From NCBI GenBank assembly GCA_036276255.1, contig DASUPK010000050.1:1-64000 (forward strand): a stretch of 64,000 nucleotides of DNA, written 5' to 3'. Positions 40,570-48,788 of this stretch are shown here, one piece after another. A program made the position numbers and the translations under genes. Position 1 is the first letter of the stretch. Each line of letters begins with the position of its first letter. This stretch comes from DASUPK01 sp036276255. Lineage in GTDB: Bacteria > Actinomycetota > Thermoleophilia > Solirubrobacterales > 70-9. The notes under the pieces are model-generated. The model was not told where the DNA came from, made no database searches, and was given only the letters and a program-made list of their open reading frames with translations.

Positions 40570-41277
40570 ATGATCCGCGTACTCATCGCTCTGTTCGCGG
40601 TCGCCGCCACGATCGCCGCCGGCACGGGATCGGGCGCCGGAGCCCAGCCGCCCGCCGCCACGACATATTCGGCGCCCACAAACACCGGCGCCGCATCAAC
40701 CACGAAGCCGCCCATCCACAAGATGCTGATCCCGTATCCGAAGAAGCGGAAACGGGAGATGGCCGCCTACTCCAAGCGCCACTACGGCCAGTACAAGTGG
40801 CGCCTCAACAACCCTCAGACGATTGTCATCCACTACGCGGTGGCCGGCAGCATCAGCTCGATCTTCAACACCTTCCGCAGCGATCAGCCCGACGTCGAGT
40901 TCCACGAGCTGCCCAACGTCTGCTCGCACTTCGCCGTCTCCGCCTCCGGTGCGGCCTACAAGTTCGTGCCGCCGACGATCCGTTGCCGCCACACGGTCGG
41001 CCTCAACTGGACCGCGATCGGGATTGAGCACGTCGGCTTCTCCGACCAGGACATCCTCGGCCGCCCGGCGCAGCTCAACGGCTCGCTGCAGCTCGTGCAG
41101 TGGCTCCGCTGCCGTTTCGGGATCCCGGTCAGCCAGGTGATCGGCCACAACGAGAGCCTCTCCTCGCCCTTCTACAAGGAGCTCGACCCGCGTTTCCAGG
41201 GCCAGACCCACGGCGACTGGACTCACTCCGACATGCAGATCTACCGGTCCGACCTGAGCAAGCTCGGCTCCTGCTGA
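40570..41277 (+). CDS. Secreted N-acetylmuramoyl-L-alanine amidase (Amidase_2/PGRP fold)
   Basis: 235 residues: signal peptide (1-24), a Thr/Pro/basic linker (25-70), then an amidase_2 domain with a zinc His in TIVIHYAVAG (about 82), SHFAVSASGAAYKFVPP, CRHTVGLNWTAIGIEHVG (about 139-156) and a C-terminal GHNES plus THGDWTHSDM zinc-site region. It cleaves the bond between MurNAc and the stem peptide. One base separates it from the M14 gene, so the two hydrolases are co-transcribed. Confidence 0.87.
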   Translation: MIRVLIALFAVAATIAAGTGSGAGAQPPAATTYSAPTNTGAASTTKPPIHKMLIPYPKKRKREMAAYSKRHYGQYKWRLNNPQTIVIHYAVAGSISSIFNTFRSDQPDVEFHELPNVCSHFAVSASGAAYKFVPPTIRCRHTVGLNWTAIGIEHVGFSDQDILGRPAQLNGSLQLVQWLRCRFGIPVSQVIGHNESLSSPFYKELDPRFQGQTHGDWTHSDMQIYRSDLSKLGSC

Positions 41278-41287
41278 GGGCCGCCGC

Positions 41288-41293
41288 CACAAT
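41288..41293 (+). promoter_or_regulatory. -10 box of the pseudouridine synthase gene (leaderless)
   Basis: CACAAT, 6 bases before the ATG at 41300. Confidence 0.35.
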
Positions 41294-41299
41294 GGCGGC

Positions 41300-41991
<692 letters not shown>

Positions 41992-41995
<4 letters not shown>

Positions 41996-42366
41996 GCGAT
42001 GAGAGGCTGTGGGCGGTTCGCGGCGCCACCAAGGCGCCAAGCAACAACCCGGACACGATCGTCGAGGCGACCGAGGAGTTGATGACGGAGCTGATGGCCC
42101 GCAACGACCTCTCGATCGACCGGATGGTGAGCTGCATCTTCACGTCGACCCATGATCTGAACGCCGAGTTCCCGGCGGTCGCGGCCCGCAAGCTCGGGCT
42201 CGACAGCGTGCCGCTGCTCTGCGCCCAGGAGATCGACGTGCCGAACGGGATGCGGTCGGTGATCCGCGTGCTGCTGCACTACTACGGGCCGGCCGACCAC
42301 ACGCCGGCGCACGCCTACCTCGGCGAGGCTCAGGAGCTTCGCTTCGACCTGAAGGCGGCCCAGTAG
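41992..42366 (+). CDS. aroH: AroH-type monofunctional chorismate mutase
   Basis: 124 residues, trimeric AroH class (not AroQ). Active-site residues are recognisable: Arg in AVRGATKA (about 9), CIFTSTHDLNAEFPA (about 50-64) and QEIDVPNGMRSVIRVLLHY (Glu about 77, Arg about 88). Converts chorismate to prephenate, which TyrA (encoded 3 kb downstream) uses. ATG coupled to rluB by ATGA. Its TAG overlaps the apparent GTA start of the next gene. Confidence 0.93.
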
Positions 42367-42881
42367 CTCCCCAGGTTCGCGAGGCCGCCCCGGACGACAC
42401 CGAGGCGATCGTCTCGGTCACCGTCGCGGGCTGGCGGAGCGGCTACCGCAACATCGTGGCCCCGGACCGCCTCGCCGACCTTCCGGTCGATCGCTGGCGC
42501 CACGAGGTCGGCGTCGGGTTGCGGAGGCCGGTCGCCGACGCGTTCACCTACATCGCAGAGCTGGACGGCGGCTTCGTGGGCTATTGCTACGTGGCGGCTC
42601 CATCGCTGGAGGCCGACCTCGGCCCGGATGTGGCGGATCTGGTCGCGATGTACGTGGATCCGGACCACTGGCGGGAGGGGGTGGGAAACGCCCTGATGAA
42701 CGCGGCGTTCGAGCGGCTGGCCGAGCTGTCCTACGAGGAGGCGGTGCTCTGGACGTTCAAGGAGAACGGCCGCGCCATCGCGTTCTACGAGCGCCACGGC
42801 TGGCGCCCCGACGGCTCCGAGAAGATCCACGCGCGAACGGGTGAGCCGGCGGTCCGGTACCGCCGTCCCGTAACAATGTGA
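42363..42881 (+). CDS. GNAT-family N-acetyltransferase, apparent GTA start
   Basis: 172 residues if read from GTA at 42363. The N-terminal motif VREAAPDDTEAIVSVTVAGW and the acetyl-CoA region AMYVDPDHWREGVGNALMNAAF (about 97-118), then AIAFYERHGWRPDG, are typical GNAT. The first canonical start (GTG 42456) would remove the conserved first strand and helix. AAGGCGG lies 4 bases before GTA, and GTA overlaps the aroH stop as GTAG. Substrate unknown. Confidence 0.75.
   Translation, partial: VAPQVREAAPDDTEAIVSVTVAGWRSGYRNIVAPDRLADLPVDRWRHEVGVGLRRPVADAFTYIAELDGGFVGYCYVAAPSLEADLGPDVADLVAMYVDPDHWREGVGNALMNAAFERLAELSYEEAVLWTFKENGRAIAFYERHGWRPDGSEKIHARTGEPAVRYRRPVTM
42872..42877 (+). promoter_or_regulatory. 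-10 box of hisC (leaderless)
   Basis: AACAAT, 8 bases before the hisC ATG. Confidence 0.35.
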
Positions 42882-42885
42882 GCCG

Positions 42886-43980
42886 ATGACCGTCACGTTT
42901 GCCGAGAAGCTCTCGCGGATCCCCCACTACGAGCCGGGGACCTCGCTAGACGACGCCAAGGCCAAGGCGGAGACGGCCGACGCGGTCAAGCTCGCCTCGA
43001 ACGAGTCTCCCTTCCCGCCCCATCCCGATGTGGTGGACGCCGTGTCCCGGGCGGCCGCGGAATCGAATCGCTATCCGGACCCCGAGGCCCGCGCCCTCCG
43101 CCGGGCGATCGCCGACCACCACGAGACCGATCCGGCTCGGATCGCGGTCTCGAACGGCTCCTGCGAGATTCTCCTCGCCGCCTCGCTCGCCCTCTGCGAG
43201 CCAGGCGACGAGATCCTCTATGCCTGGCCGTCCTTCTCGATGTATCCGCATCTGCCGGCGCTCTCGGGGGCGCGGGAGATCCGCGTGCCGCTGGCCGAGG
43301 GTTACGTACACGACCTCGACGCCATGCTCGAGGAGGTCACCGCGGCGACCCAGTTGCTGATCGTCTGCAACCCCAACAACCCGACAGGTACGCACCTGCC
43401 GGCGGAGCGCATCGGCGCCTTCGTCGAGAGCGTCCCGTCGCGGACCACGATCATCCTCGACGAGGCCTACGTCGAGTACCAGACCAATGACGACCCGGAC
43501 ACGACGGTCGACCTGCTGGCCAAGCACCCGAACGTCGTCCTGCTTCGGACGTTCAGCAAGACCCACGGCCTCGCTGGGATGCGCGTCGGCTATGCGCTCT
43601 GCTCGCCGCAGTTCAGGACAGCGGTCGACGCCGTTCGCCAGCCGTTCAGCGTGAACGCGCTCGCGCAGGCGGCGGCGGCCGAGGCGATCCGCCATCAGGA
43701 CGACGTGGCCGACCGCGTCGAGAAGAACCTGATCGAGCGCGTCTTCGTCGAGGACGCCCTGCAGGAGCTGGGCTTCGCGACTGCGGAGTCCGAGACCAAC
43801 TTCGCCTGGATCGAGCTGGGCGACCTCGACGAGGGGGAGGTGGTCGCGGCCCTGAGCAGGGCCGGCGTCGCGGTCAGGCCCGGCACTCCGCTTGGGGGCC
43901 CGGGCTGCCTGCGGGTCACCTATGGCACCCGCGCCGAGAACGAGCGCTTCCTCGCCGCGTTGCGCGAGATCGCGGGCTGA
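42886..43980 (+). CDS. hisC: HisC-like histidinol-phosphate (or aromatic) aminotransferase
   Basis: 364 residues, fold type I PLP enzyme. KLASNESPFPPHP (about 27-39), SNGSCEILLAASLAL, CNPNNPTGTHLPAE (about 163-176), DEAYVEY (about 194-200) and the PLP lysine in RTFSKTHGLAGMRVGYA (Lys about 225). HisC-type enzymes make histidinol phosphate, and relatives transaminate phenylpyruvate. Lying between chorismate mutase and DAHP synthase, an aromatic role is plausible; sequence alone does not decide. Confidence 0.88.
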   Translation: MTVTFAEKLSRIPHYEPGTSLDDAKAKAETADAVKLASNESPFPPHPDVVDAVSRAAAESNRYPDPEARALRRAIADHHETDPARIAVSNGSCEILLAASLALCEPGDEILYAWPSFSMYPHLPALSGAREIRVPLAEGYVHDLDAMLEEVTAATQLLIVCNPNNPTGTHLPAERIGAFVESVPSRTTIILDEAYVEYQTNDDPDTTVDLLAKHPNVVLLRTFSKTHGLAGMRVGYALCSPQFRTAVDAVRQPFSVNALAQAAAAEAIRHQDDVADRVEKNLIERVFVEDALQELGFATAESETNFAWIELGDLDEGEVVAALSRAGVAVRPGTPLGGPGCLRVTYGTRAENERFLAALREIAG

Positions 43981-44008
43981 ATCCTTCGACTTCGCCTGTG
44001 ACGTCTGC

Positions 44009-44014
44009 TTCAAT
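44009..44014 (+). promoter_or_regulatory. -10 box of the aroF leader
   Basis: TTCAAT with TTCGAC (43985-43990) 18 bases upstream. It lies 7 bases before the leader ATG (44022), which would be leaderless. Confidence 0.45.
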
Positions 44015-44021
44015 GTCCGTA

Positions 44022-44108
44022 ATGCAGCACCGCGCACACATCGCTTCACCCACGAGCCGCTTCGCGGCTCGCACGCGCGCGTATTTCTACTTTTGGCGAT
44101 TTACCTAG
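44022..44108 (+). CDS. Aromatic leader peptide of aroF (28 aa)
   Basis: ATG at 44022, TAG at 44106-44108. The 28-residue peptide begins MQHRAHIASPTSRF and ends RAYFYFWRFT: Tyr-Phe-Tyr-Phe-Trp-Arg-Phe, with six of the last eight residues aromatic and all three aromatic amino acids present. It lies 150 bases before the gene for the first enzyme of aromatic synthesis. This is what an attenuation leader looks like: low charged aromatic tRNA would stall the ribosome on the UAU-UUC-UAC-UUU-UGG codons. Confidence 0.75.
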   Translation: MQHRAHIASPTSRFAARTRAYFYFWRFT

Positions 44109-44137
44109 GCGTCCGGCCCGCGGCTGCCATTAGCCGC
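44054..44137 (+). promoter_or_regulatory. Candidate attenuator hairpins of aroF
   Basis: Four complementary segments: 1 GAGCCGC (44054-44060), 2 GCGGCTC (44064-44070), 3 GCGGCT (44120-44125), 4 AGCCGC (44132-44137). Pairs 1:2 and 3:4 form tight hairpins; 1:3 and 2:4 are alternative pairings, so the structures exclude each other. The aromatic codons (44082-44102) lie between 2 and 3. No T-run follows 3:4, so control could be of transcription without a U-tract or of translation. Bases 44138-44241 hold a further short hairpin (CCAC/GTGG, 44170-44182) and no gene. Confidence 0.55.
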
Positions 44138-44258
44138 TGACGCAGAAGCACCACTCGCCGGGCGCCGCTCCACCCGAAGTGGCGTGCAGGAACGCCGCCG
44201 CGCGGTGATCCAGACCCCAAGGACCGTCGCCAGACCAGTAGAAAGAAGGAGCCTCAGG

Positions 44259-45353
44259 ATGAATTTCAAGATGAAGGAGCTACCGAGAAAGCAGTCGGAC
44301 CGCGTCCGCGACCAGCGGATCGAGCGGGTCGTCGAGCTGGTCTCGCCGGCCGAGATCCTCGAGGACCTGCCGCTGGGGCCGAAGCGAGAGGACGCCGTCG
44401 TCGGGCACCGCGCCGAGGTCAAGGCGGTCCTCGACCGGGAGGACGACCGCCTGATGGTCGTGGTCGGCCCGTGCAGCGTGCACGACCCCGAAGCGGCGAT
44501 GGACTACGCGCAGCGGCTCAGCGCCCGGGCGGCCGACCTGCGCGACGACCTCTGCATCGCAATGCGCACCTACTTCGAGAAGCCCCGCACCACGACGGGG
44601 TGGAAGGGCCTGATCAACGACCCGCACCTGGACGACTCGCGGGACGTCAACTACGGCCTGCACACTGCCCGTCGCCTGCTGCTCGAGGTCACCGACCTCG
44701 GCCTGGCCGTTGGCTGCGAGTTCCTCGACCCGATCACCCCGCAGTACATCTCTGACGTGGTGGCCTGGGGCGCGATCGGCGCTCGCACCACCGAGAGCCA
44801 GATCCACCGCCAGCTCGCCTCCGGCCTCTCCATGCCCGTCGGCTTCAAGAACGGCACCGCCGGCAGCGTCAAGCTGGCCGTCGACGCCGTCCGCGCGGCC
44901 GCGGGGCCCCACGCCTTCGCGGGCGTGGACGTGAGCGGCACCCCGGCGATCCTCTACACGGAGGGCAATCCCGATTGCCACGTGATCCTGCGGGGCGGCA
45001 AGGGTGCCCCGAACTACGACGCCGAGAGCGTCGGCGGAGCTCTCGAGCAGCTCGCCGACGCCGGCCTGCAGGAGCGGATCGTCGTCGACGCCTCCCACGA
45101 CAACAGTGGCAAGGACCACGAGCGCCAGCCGCAGGTGGTGAGCGAGATCGCCGATCAGATCGCCGGCGGCGATGGAGCCATCGTCGGAGTGATGATGGAG
45201 TCGTTCCTCGTTGCCGGCCGCCAGGACCTCGAGTCCGATGGGGACCTGATCTACGGGCAGTCGATCACCGACGCCTGCATGGACTGGGACACGACCGTTC
45301 TGACCCTGGACCGGCTCGCCTCGGCGGTGCGAAAGCGCCGCGAAGCCGGCTGA
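44259..45353 (+). CDS. aroF: AroF/AroG-type DAHP synthase (class I)
   Basis: 364 residues. Condenses phosphoenolpyruvate and erythrose 4-phosphate, the first step to aromatic amino acids. Blocks: MVVVGPCSVHDPEAAMDYA (about 67-85), MRTYFEKPRTTTGWKGLINDPHLD (about 105-128), TESQIHRQLASGLSMPVGFKNGT (about 187-209), GGKGAPNYD and VDASHDNSGKD. This is the AroFGH type, feedback-inhibited in relatives. ATG at 44259 has a strong AAGGAG 7 bases before; the frame is open upstream but unconserved. Probably controlled by the leader peptide. Confidence 0.95.
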   Translation: MNFKMKELPRKQSDRVRDQRIERVVELVSPAEILEDLPLGPKREDAVVGHRAEVKAVLDREDDRLMVVVGPCSVHDPEAAMDYAQRLSARAADLRDDLCIAMRTYFEKPRTTTGWKGLINDPHLDDSRDVNYGLHTARRLLLEVTDLGLAVGCEFLDPITPQYISDVVAWGAIGARTTESQIHRQLASGLSMPVGFKNGTAGSVKLAVDAVRAAAGPHAFAGVDVSGTPAILYTEGNPDCHVILRGGKGAPNYDAESVGGALEQLADAGLQERIVVDASHDNSGKDHERQPQVVSEIADQIAGGDGAIVGVMMESFLVAGRQDLESDGDLIYGQSITDACMDWDTTVLTLDRLASAVRKRREAG

Positions 45354-45355
45354 CC

Positions 45356-45361
45356 TAGGTT
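45356..45361 (+). promoter_or_regulatory. -10 box of tyrA (leaderless)
   Basis: TAGGTT, 6 bases before the tyrA ATG. Confidence 0.4.
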
Positions 45362-45367
45362 CTGCCC

Positions 45368-46444
45368 ATGAAGATCGCCGTCCTCGGCGTGGGGCTGATC
45401 GGTGGATCGATCGGGCTCGCCGCCCGCGCCAGACTCGACGCCGAGGTCGCCGGGTTCGATCCCGACCGGGAGCTGCTCGACCGGGCGACCGAGCTCGGGG
45501 CGATCGATGCGGCGCATGACTCGGTCGCGTCGGCCGTCCAAGGCGCGGAGCTGGTGTTCTGCGCCGCCCCGGTACTCGCCCTCCCCGGCCTAGCGGCAGA
45601 GGCGCTCGACGCATCCGGAGAGGATTGCGCCGTGACCGACGTGGGCTCGGTGAAGCGCGACGTGATCACCACTCTCGGATCCGACAGCCGCTTCATCGGC
45701 GGGCATCCGCTGGCGGGGGCGGAGACCTCCGGCGTGGAGAGCGCTCGGGCCGATCTCTTCGAGGGCGCCCGCTGGTACCTGACCCCGACTTCCACCACCG
45801 GCGGCGTGCTCTACGACCGCGTGCAGCGGGCCATCGCGGACATCGGGGCGCGCCCACAGGCGATCGAGGCGGAAACCCACGACCGCCTGATGGCGTCGAT
45901 CAGCCACCTGCCTCACGTGGTGGCGAACGTCCTGGTGACGCAGGCGGCGACGGCGCTCAGCGAGGAGGCCGAGCACCTGCCGGAGGTGGGGCCGAGCTTC
46001 CGCGACGCCACCCGGGTCGCCGGGGCCAACCCCGCGATCTGGGGCGACATCTTCGCCGGGAACCGGGAGGCCGTCGCGGCCGAGATCGACGCCGCCGTGG
46101 CCCGGCTGACCGAGGCGGCCGAGCTGATCCGCTCGGGTGAGCGGGAGGCTGTCGCGAGCTGGCATGAGCAGGCCGGCCGCCACCGTCGGGAGCTGATCGA
46201 GGCCGAGATCGCCGGAGGGCCCCTCCATGAGCTGAGGGTGCTGGTGCCGAACCGCCCGGGGATCGTGGCCGAGATCGCGCTGGAGCTCGGCCGCGCGGGC
46301 GTCAACATCGAGGACATGGCTCTCTATCCCGCAGCGGACATGACCTCCGGCGCGGTCTCGCTCTACGTCGCAGGCGAGGAGGAGACCGAGCGGGCAGAGC
46401 GCCTGGTGCGCGAGCTCGGCCACGACGTCTCGCGCGCGGAATGA
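45368..46444 (+). CDS. tyrA: TyrA, prephenate dehydrogenase with C-terminal ACT domain
   Basis: 358 residues. NAD(P)-binding start KIAVLGVGLIGGSIGLAA (2-19), catalytic-domain TDVGSVKRDVI (about 89-99), FIGGHPLAGAETSG (about 106-119) and MASISHLPHVVANVL (about 178-192). Residues about 285-355 form an ACT domain (LRVLVPNRPGIVAEIALELGRAGVNIEDMALYP), usually an aromatic amino-acid sensor. Makes 4-hydroxyphenylpyruvate for tyrosine. The stop overlaps aroA (ATGA). Confidence 0.93.
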   Translation: MKIAVLGVGLIGGSIGLAARARLDAEVAGFDPDRELLDRATELGAIDAAHDSVASAVQGAELVFCAAPVLALPGLAAEALDASGEDCAVTDVGSVKRDVITTLGSDSRFIGGHPLAGAETSGVESARADLFEGARWYLTPTSTTGGVLYDRVQRAIADIGARPQAIEAETHDRLMASISHLPHVVANVLVTQAATALSEEAEHLPEVGPSFRDATRVAGANPAIWGDIFAGNREAVAAEIDAAVARLTEAAELIRSGEREAVASWHEQAGRHRRELIEAEIAGGPLHELRVLVPNRPGIVAEIALELGRAGVNIEDMALYPAADMTSGAVSLYVAGEEETERAERLVRELGHDVSRAE

Positions 46445-47763
46445 CGCGGTTCGATCCCGCCGGCCCACTGCGCGGCGAGCTGCGCCCGCCGCCTGACAAG
46501 TCGGTCACCCACCGCGCGGCGCTGATCGGCGCGATGGCGGATGGCCCGACCCGCGTCACCGGTTACCTCGACTCCGAGGACACCCGGGCGACGCTGCGGG
46601 CGGTCGCCGCCGTCGGCGCCGAGGTTCGCGAGGGCGACGCGGACGATCACGGAGGGTTCTTCGTCGAGATCGAGGGAGTCGGCCTGAGCGGAGCGCGTCC
46701 GGGCGCGATCGACGTCGGCAACGCCGGCACGCTGCTTCGGATCATGCCCGGATGGCTCGCGGGCCAGCCGGAGGGCGAGTGGACCTTCGACGGCGACGAT
46801 TCGATCCGGCGGCGTCCGGTCGATCGGATAGCCGACCCTCTGCGGCTGATGGGCGCGGATGTCGAGTGCCGCGACGGGCGCCTCCCACCGCTGCGAGTGC
46901 GCGGTACGCGTCTCCGCGGCATCGACTACGAGATGCCGATCGCAAGCGCCCAGGTGAAGTCCTGCCTGTTGCTGGCCGGGCTGCTGGCGGAGGGTGAGAC
47001 GGCCATCCACGAGCCGATCGGAACCCGGGACCACACGGAGCGGATGCTGGCCGCGATGGGCGCTTCCCTGCGCCGCGAGGGCCACGTCCTGATCATCTCC
47101 CCGTCCGAGCGCCTGGAGGCGGGGGACGTTCCGGTGCCGGGAGATTTCTCCTCGGCTGCCTTCTTCGTCGCCGGCGCGCTGCTGGTGCCGGGCAGCGAGG
47201 TCGCGCTGCGCGAGGTCGGGATCAACCGCAACCGGATCGGGCTGCTCTCGATCCTCTCCCGCATGGGGGTTGAGATGGGCGGAGCGCACGAGGACGGAAG
47301 GGCGATGACGGTGGACGAGATCCGTGAGCCGGGCCCTGAGCCGATTGCGACCCTGCACGTGCGGGGCGCGTCGCTGCATGGGGCCGAGGTGACGGCGGCC
47401 GACGTCCCGGCGGCGATCGACGAGCTTCCGCTGCTCGCCCTGCTCGCATGCTTCGCAGAGGGGGAGACGGTCGTCGGGGGCGCGCAGGAGCTGCGGGCGA
47501 AGGAGTCCGATCGGATCAGCGGGGTGGTCGAGGGGCTGTCGGGGCTCGGCGCCGACATCGAGGCGCGCCCGGACGGGTTCGCGGTCCGCGGGACCGGTGG
47601 CCTGCGGGGCGGCACGATCGACGCCCGGGGCGATCACCGCCTTGCGATGGTCGGCGCGATCGCGGGCTTGGCGTCCGAGGATGGTGTCGAGGTGGACGGC
47701 TTCGATGCCGTCGCGGTCAGCTATCCGCGCTTCGAGCGCGACCTGAGGGCGCTACTCGCCTGA
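46441..47763 (+). CDS. aroA: AroA, EPSP synthase
   Basis: 440 residues. Transfers enolpyruvyl to shikimate 3-phosphate. Blocks: DKSVTHRAALIGAMADGPT (about 19-37), DVGNAGTLLRIMPG (about 91-104), IASAQVKSCLLLAGL (about 167-181), DIDE-like PAAIDELPLLALLA (about 324-337), RAKESDRI (about 353-360) and GDHRLAMVGAI (about 399-409). ATG coupled to tyrA. Its end overlaps by 12 bases the end of the convergent cupin gene. Confidence 0.95.
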   Translation: MTRFDPAGPLRGELRPPPDKSVTHRAALIGAMADGPTRVTGYLDSEDTRATLRAVAAVGAEVREGDADDHGGFFVEIEGVGLSGARPGAIDVGNAGTLLRIMPGWLAGQPEGEWTFDGDDSIRRRPVDRIADPLRLMGADVECRDGRLPPLRVRGTRLRGIDYEMPIASAQVKSCLLLAGLLAEGETAIHEPIGTRDHTERMLAAMGASLRREGHVLIISPSERLEAGDVPVPGDFSSAAFFVAGALLVPGSEVALREVGINRNRIGLLSILSRMGVEMGGAHEDGRAMTVDEIREPGPEPIATLHVRGASLHGAEVTAADVPAAIDELPLLALLACFAEGETVVGGAQELRAKESDRISGVVEGLSGLGADIEARPDGFAVRGTGGLRGGTIDARGDHRLAMVGAIAGLASEDGVEVDGFDAVAVSYPRFERDLRALLA

Positions 47764-48090
47764 GGGCTGCTGGGACGGGTGCCCGTCGCCCGGCCAGGGG
47801 GAGAGCACGAGCAGGATCCGCGAGTCCTCGACCGCCTGCACCTCATGGCGCTCCCTGGGATCGAAAATCGCCAGCAGGCCGGGTCCACCCGCAGCCGAGT
47901 CGCCGTCGGGAGTGTCGAGCACGACGTTCCCGTCGATGACGAGGAGCCAGGCCCGCTCGTGGACCTGGTGCTCCTGGAGCTGCTCGCCCTTGGGCAGGTT
48001 GATGACGATCGCCCGGCCCTCGGACTCGGAGTCGAGGACCTGCGGCTGGCGCGGTTCCACTTGCATTTCGTTGAGGTTCCAACTCTCCAC
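47752..48090 (-). CDS. Small cupin-fold protein
   Basis: 112 residues, single cupin barrel. Motif 1-like stretch LPKGEQLQEHQVHERAWLLVIDGNVVL (about 27-53; metal-type His pair and Glu) and motif 2-like stretch AIFDPRERHEVQAVEDSRILLVL (about 71-93). Function unknown; such proteins often bind a metal or small ligand. GTG at 48090 is favoured because a reverse TATAGA box lies 12 bases upstream, leaving no room for the earlier GTG at 48102. Confidence 0.75.
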   Translation of the reverse strand: MESWNLNEMQVEPRQPQVLDSESEGRAIVINLPKGEQLQEHQVHERAWLLVIDGNVVLDTPDGDSAAGGPGLLAIFDPRERHEVQAVEDSRILLVLSPWPGDGHPSQQPSGE

Positions 48091-48102
48091 GTCAAGCGGC
48101 AC

Positions 48103-48108
48103 TCTATA
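48103..48108 (-). promoter_or_regulatory. -10 box of the cupin gene
   Basis: TATAGA on the reverse strand, 12 bases before the GTG at 48090. Confidence 0.4.
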
Positions 48109-48133
48109 TCCGCGCCGGGTCCAGGGGAAACCG

Positions 48134-48139
48134 TACGCT
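48134..48139 (+). promoter_or_regulatory. -10 box of cmk
   Basis: TACGCT, 10 bases before the cmk ATG; short or no leader. Confidence 0.35.
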
Positions 48140-48149
48140 GGCGAGCACG

Positions 48150-48788
48150 ATGGTGATCGCGATCGACGGCCCCGCCGGGGCCGGCAAGTCAACCGTGGCC
48201 AGGGGCGTCGCCAGGGCGCTTGGATTCACCTACCTCGACTCCGGGGCGATGTACCGCTGCGTGGCCCTCGCTGCGCTCGATGGGCACGTGGACCTCGGTG
48301 ACGGGGAGGCGCTGGGCGAGATGGCCTGGGGCCTGGCAATCGGATTCGATGGCGACACCATCCAGCTCGACGGCAAGCCGGTCGAAGGCCGCATCCGGAC
48401 TCCCGAGGTGACGGTCGCCTCCTCGAAGGTGTCAGTGCACCCGCAGGTGCGCCAGGCGATGGTGAAGCGCCAACGCGAGCTGATCGCGGCCGGGAACTAC
48501 GTCGCCGAGGGCCGGGACATCGGCACCGTGGTCAGCCCGGACTCGCCCCTGAAGGTCTTTTTGACCGCGAGCGAAGAGGAGCGCGCGCGGCGGCGCGCGG
48601 CCGAGACGGGCGCGTCCGTGGACGAGGTCCGGGAGGCGATCGAGGACAGGGACCGTCGCGATCGCGGCCGCGAGTACGGCGCTCTCCGCGCCGCTGACGA
48701 CTCGGTCGCGCTCGATACCACGGATCTCACACCCGAGCAGGTCGTCGAGCGGATCGCCACGCTCGCCCGGGAGCGGGGAATCGCCTGA
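48150..48788 (+). CDS. cmk: Cmk, cytidylate kinase
   Basis: 212 residues. Phosphorylates CMP/dCMP with ATP. P-loop IDGPAGAGKSTVARGVA (about 5-21), substrate site YLDSGAMYRCVAL (about 29-41), SSKVSVHPQVRQAMVKRQREL, EGRDIGTVVSPDSPLKVFLTAS (about 119-140) and the lid region EERARRRAAE. Follows aroA, a frequent arrangement, and its stop overlaps der (TGATG). Confidence 0.94.
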   Translation: MVIAIDGPAGAGKSTVARGVARALGFTYLDSGAMYRCVALAALDGHVDLGDGEALGEMAWGLAIGFDGDTIQLDGKPVEGRIRTPEVTVASSKVSVHPQVRQAMVKRQRELIAAGNYVAEGRDIGTVVSPDSPLKVFLTASEEERARRRAAETGASVDEVREAIEDRDRRDRGREYGALRAADDSVALDTTDLTPEQVVERIATLARERGIA

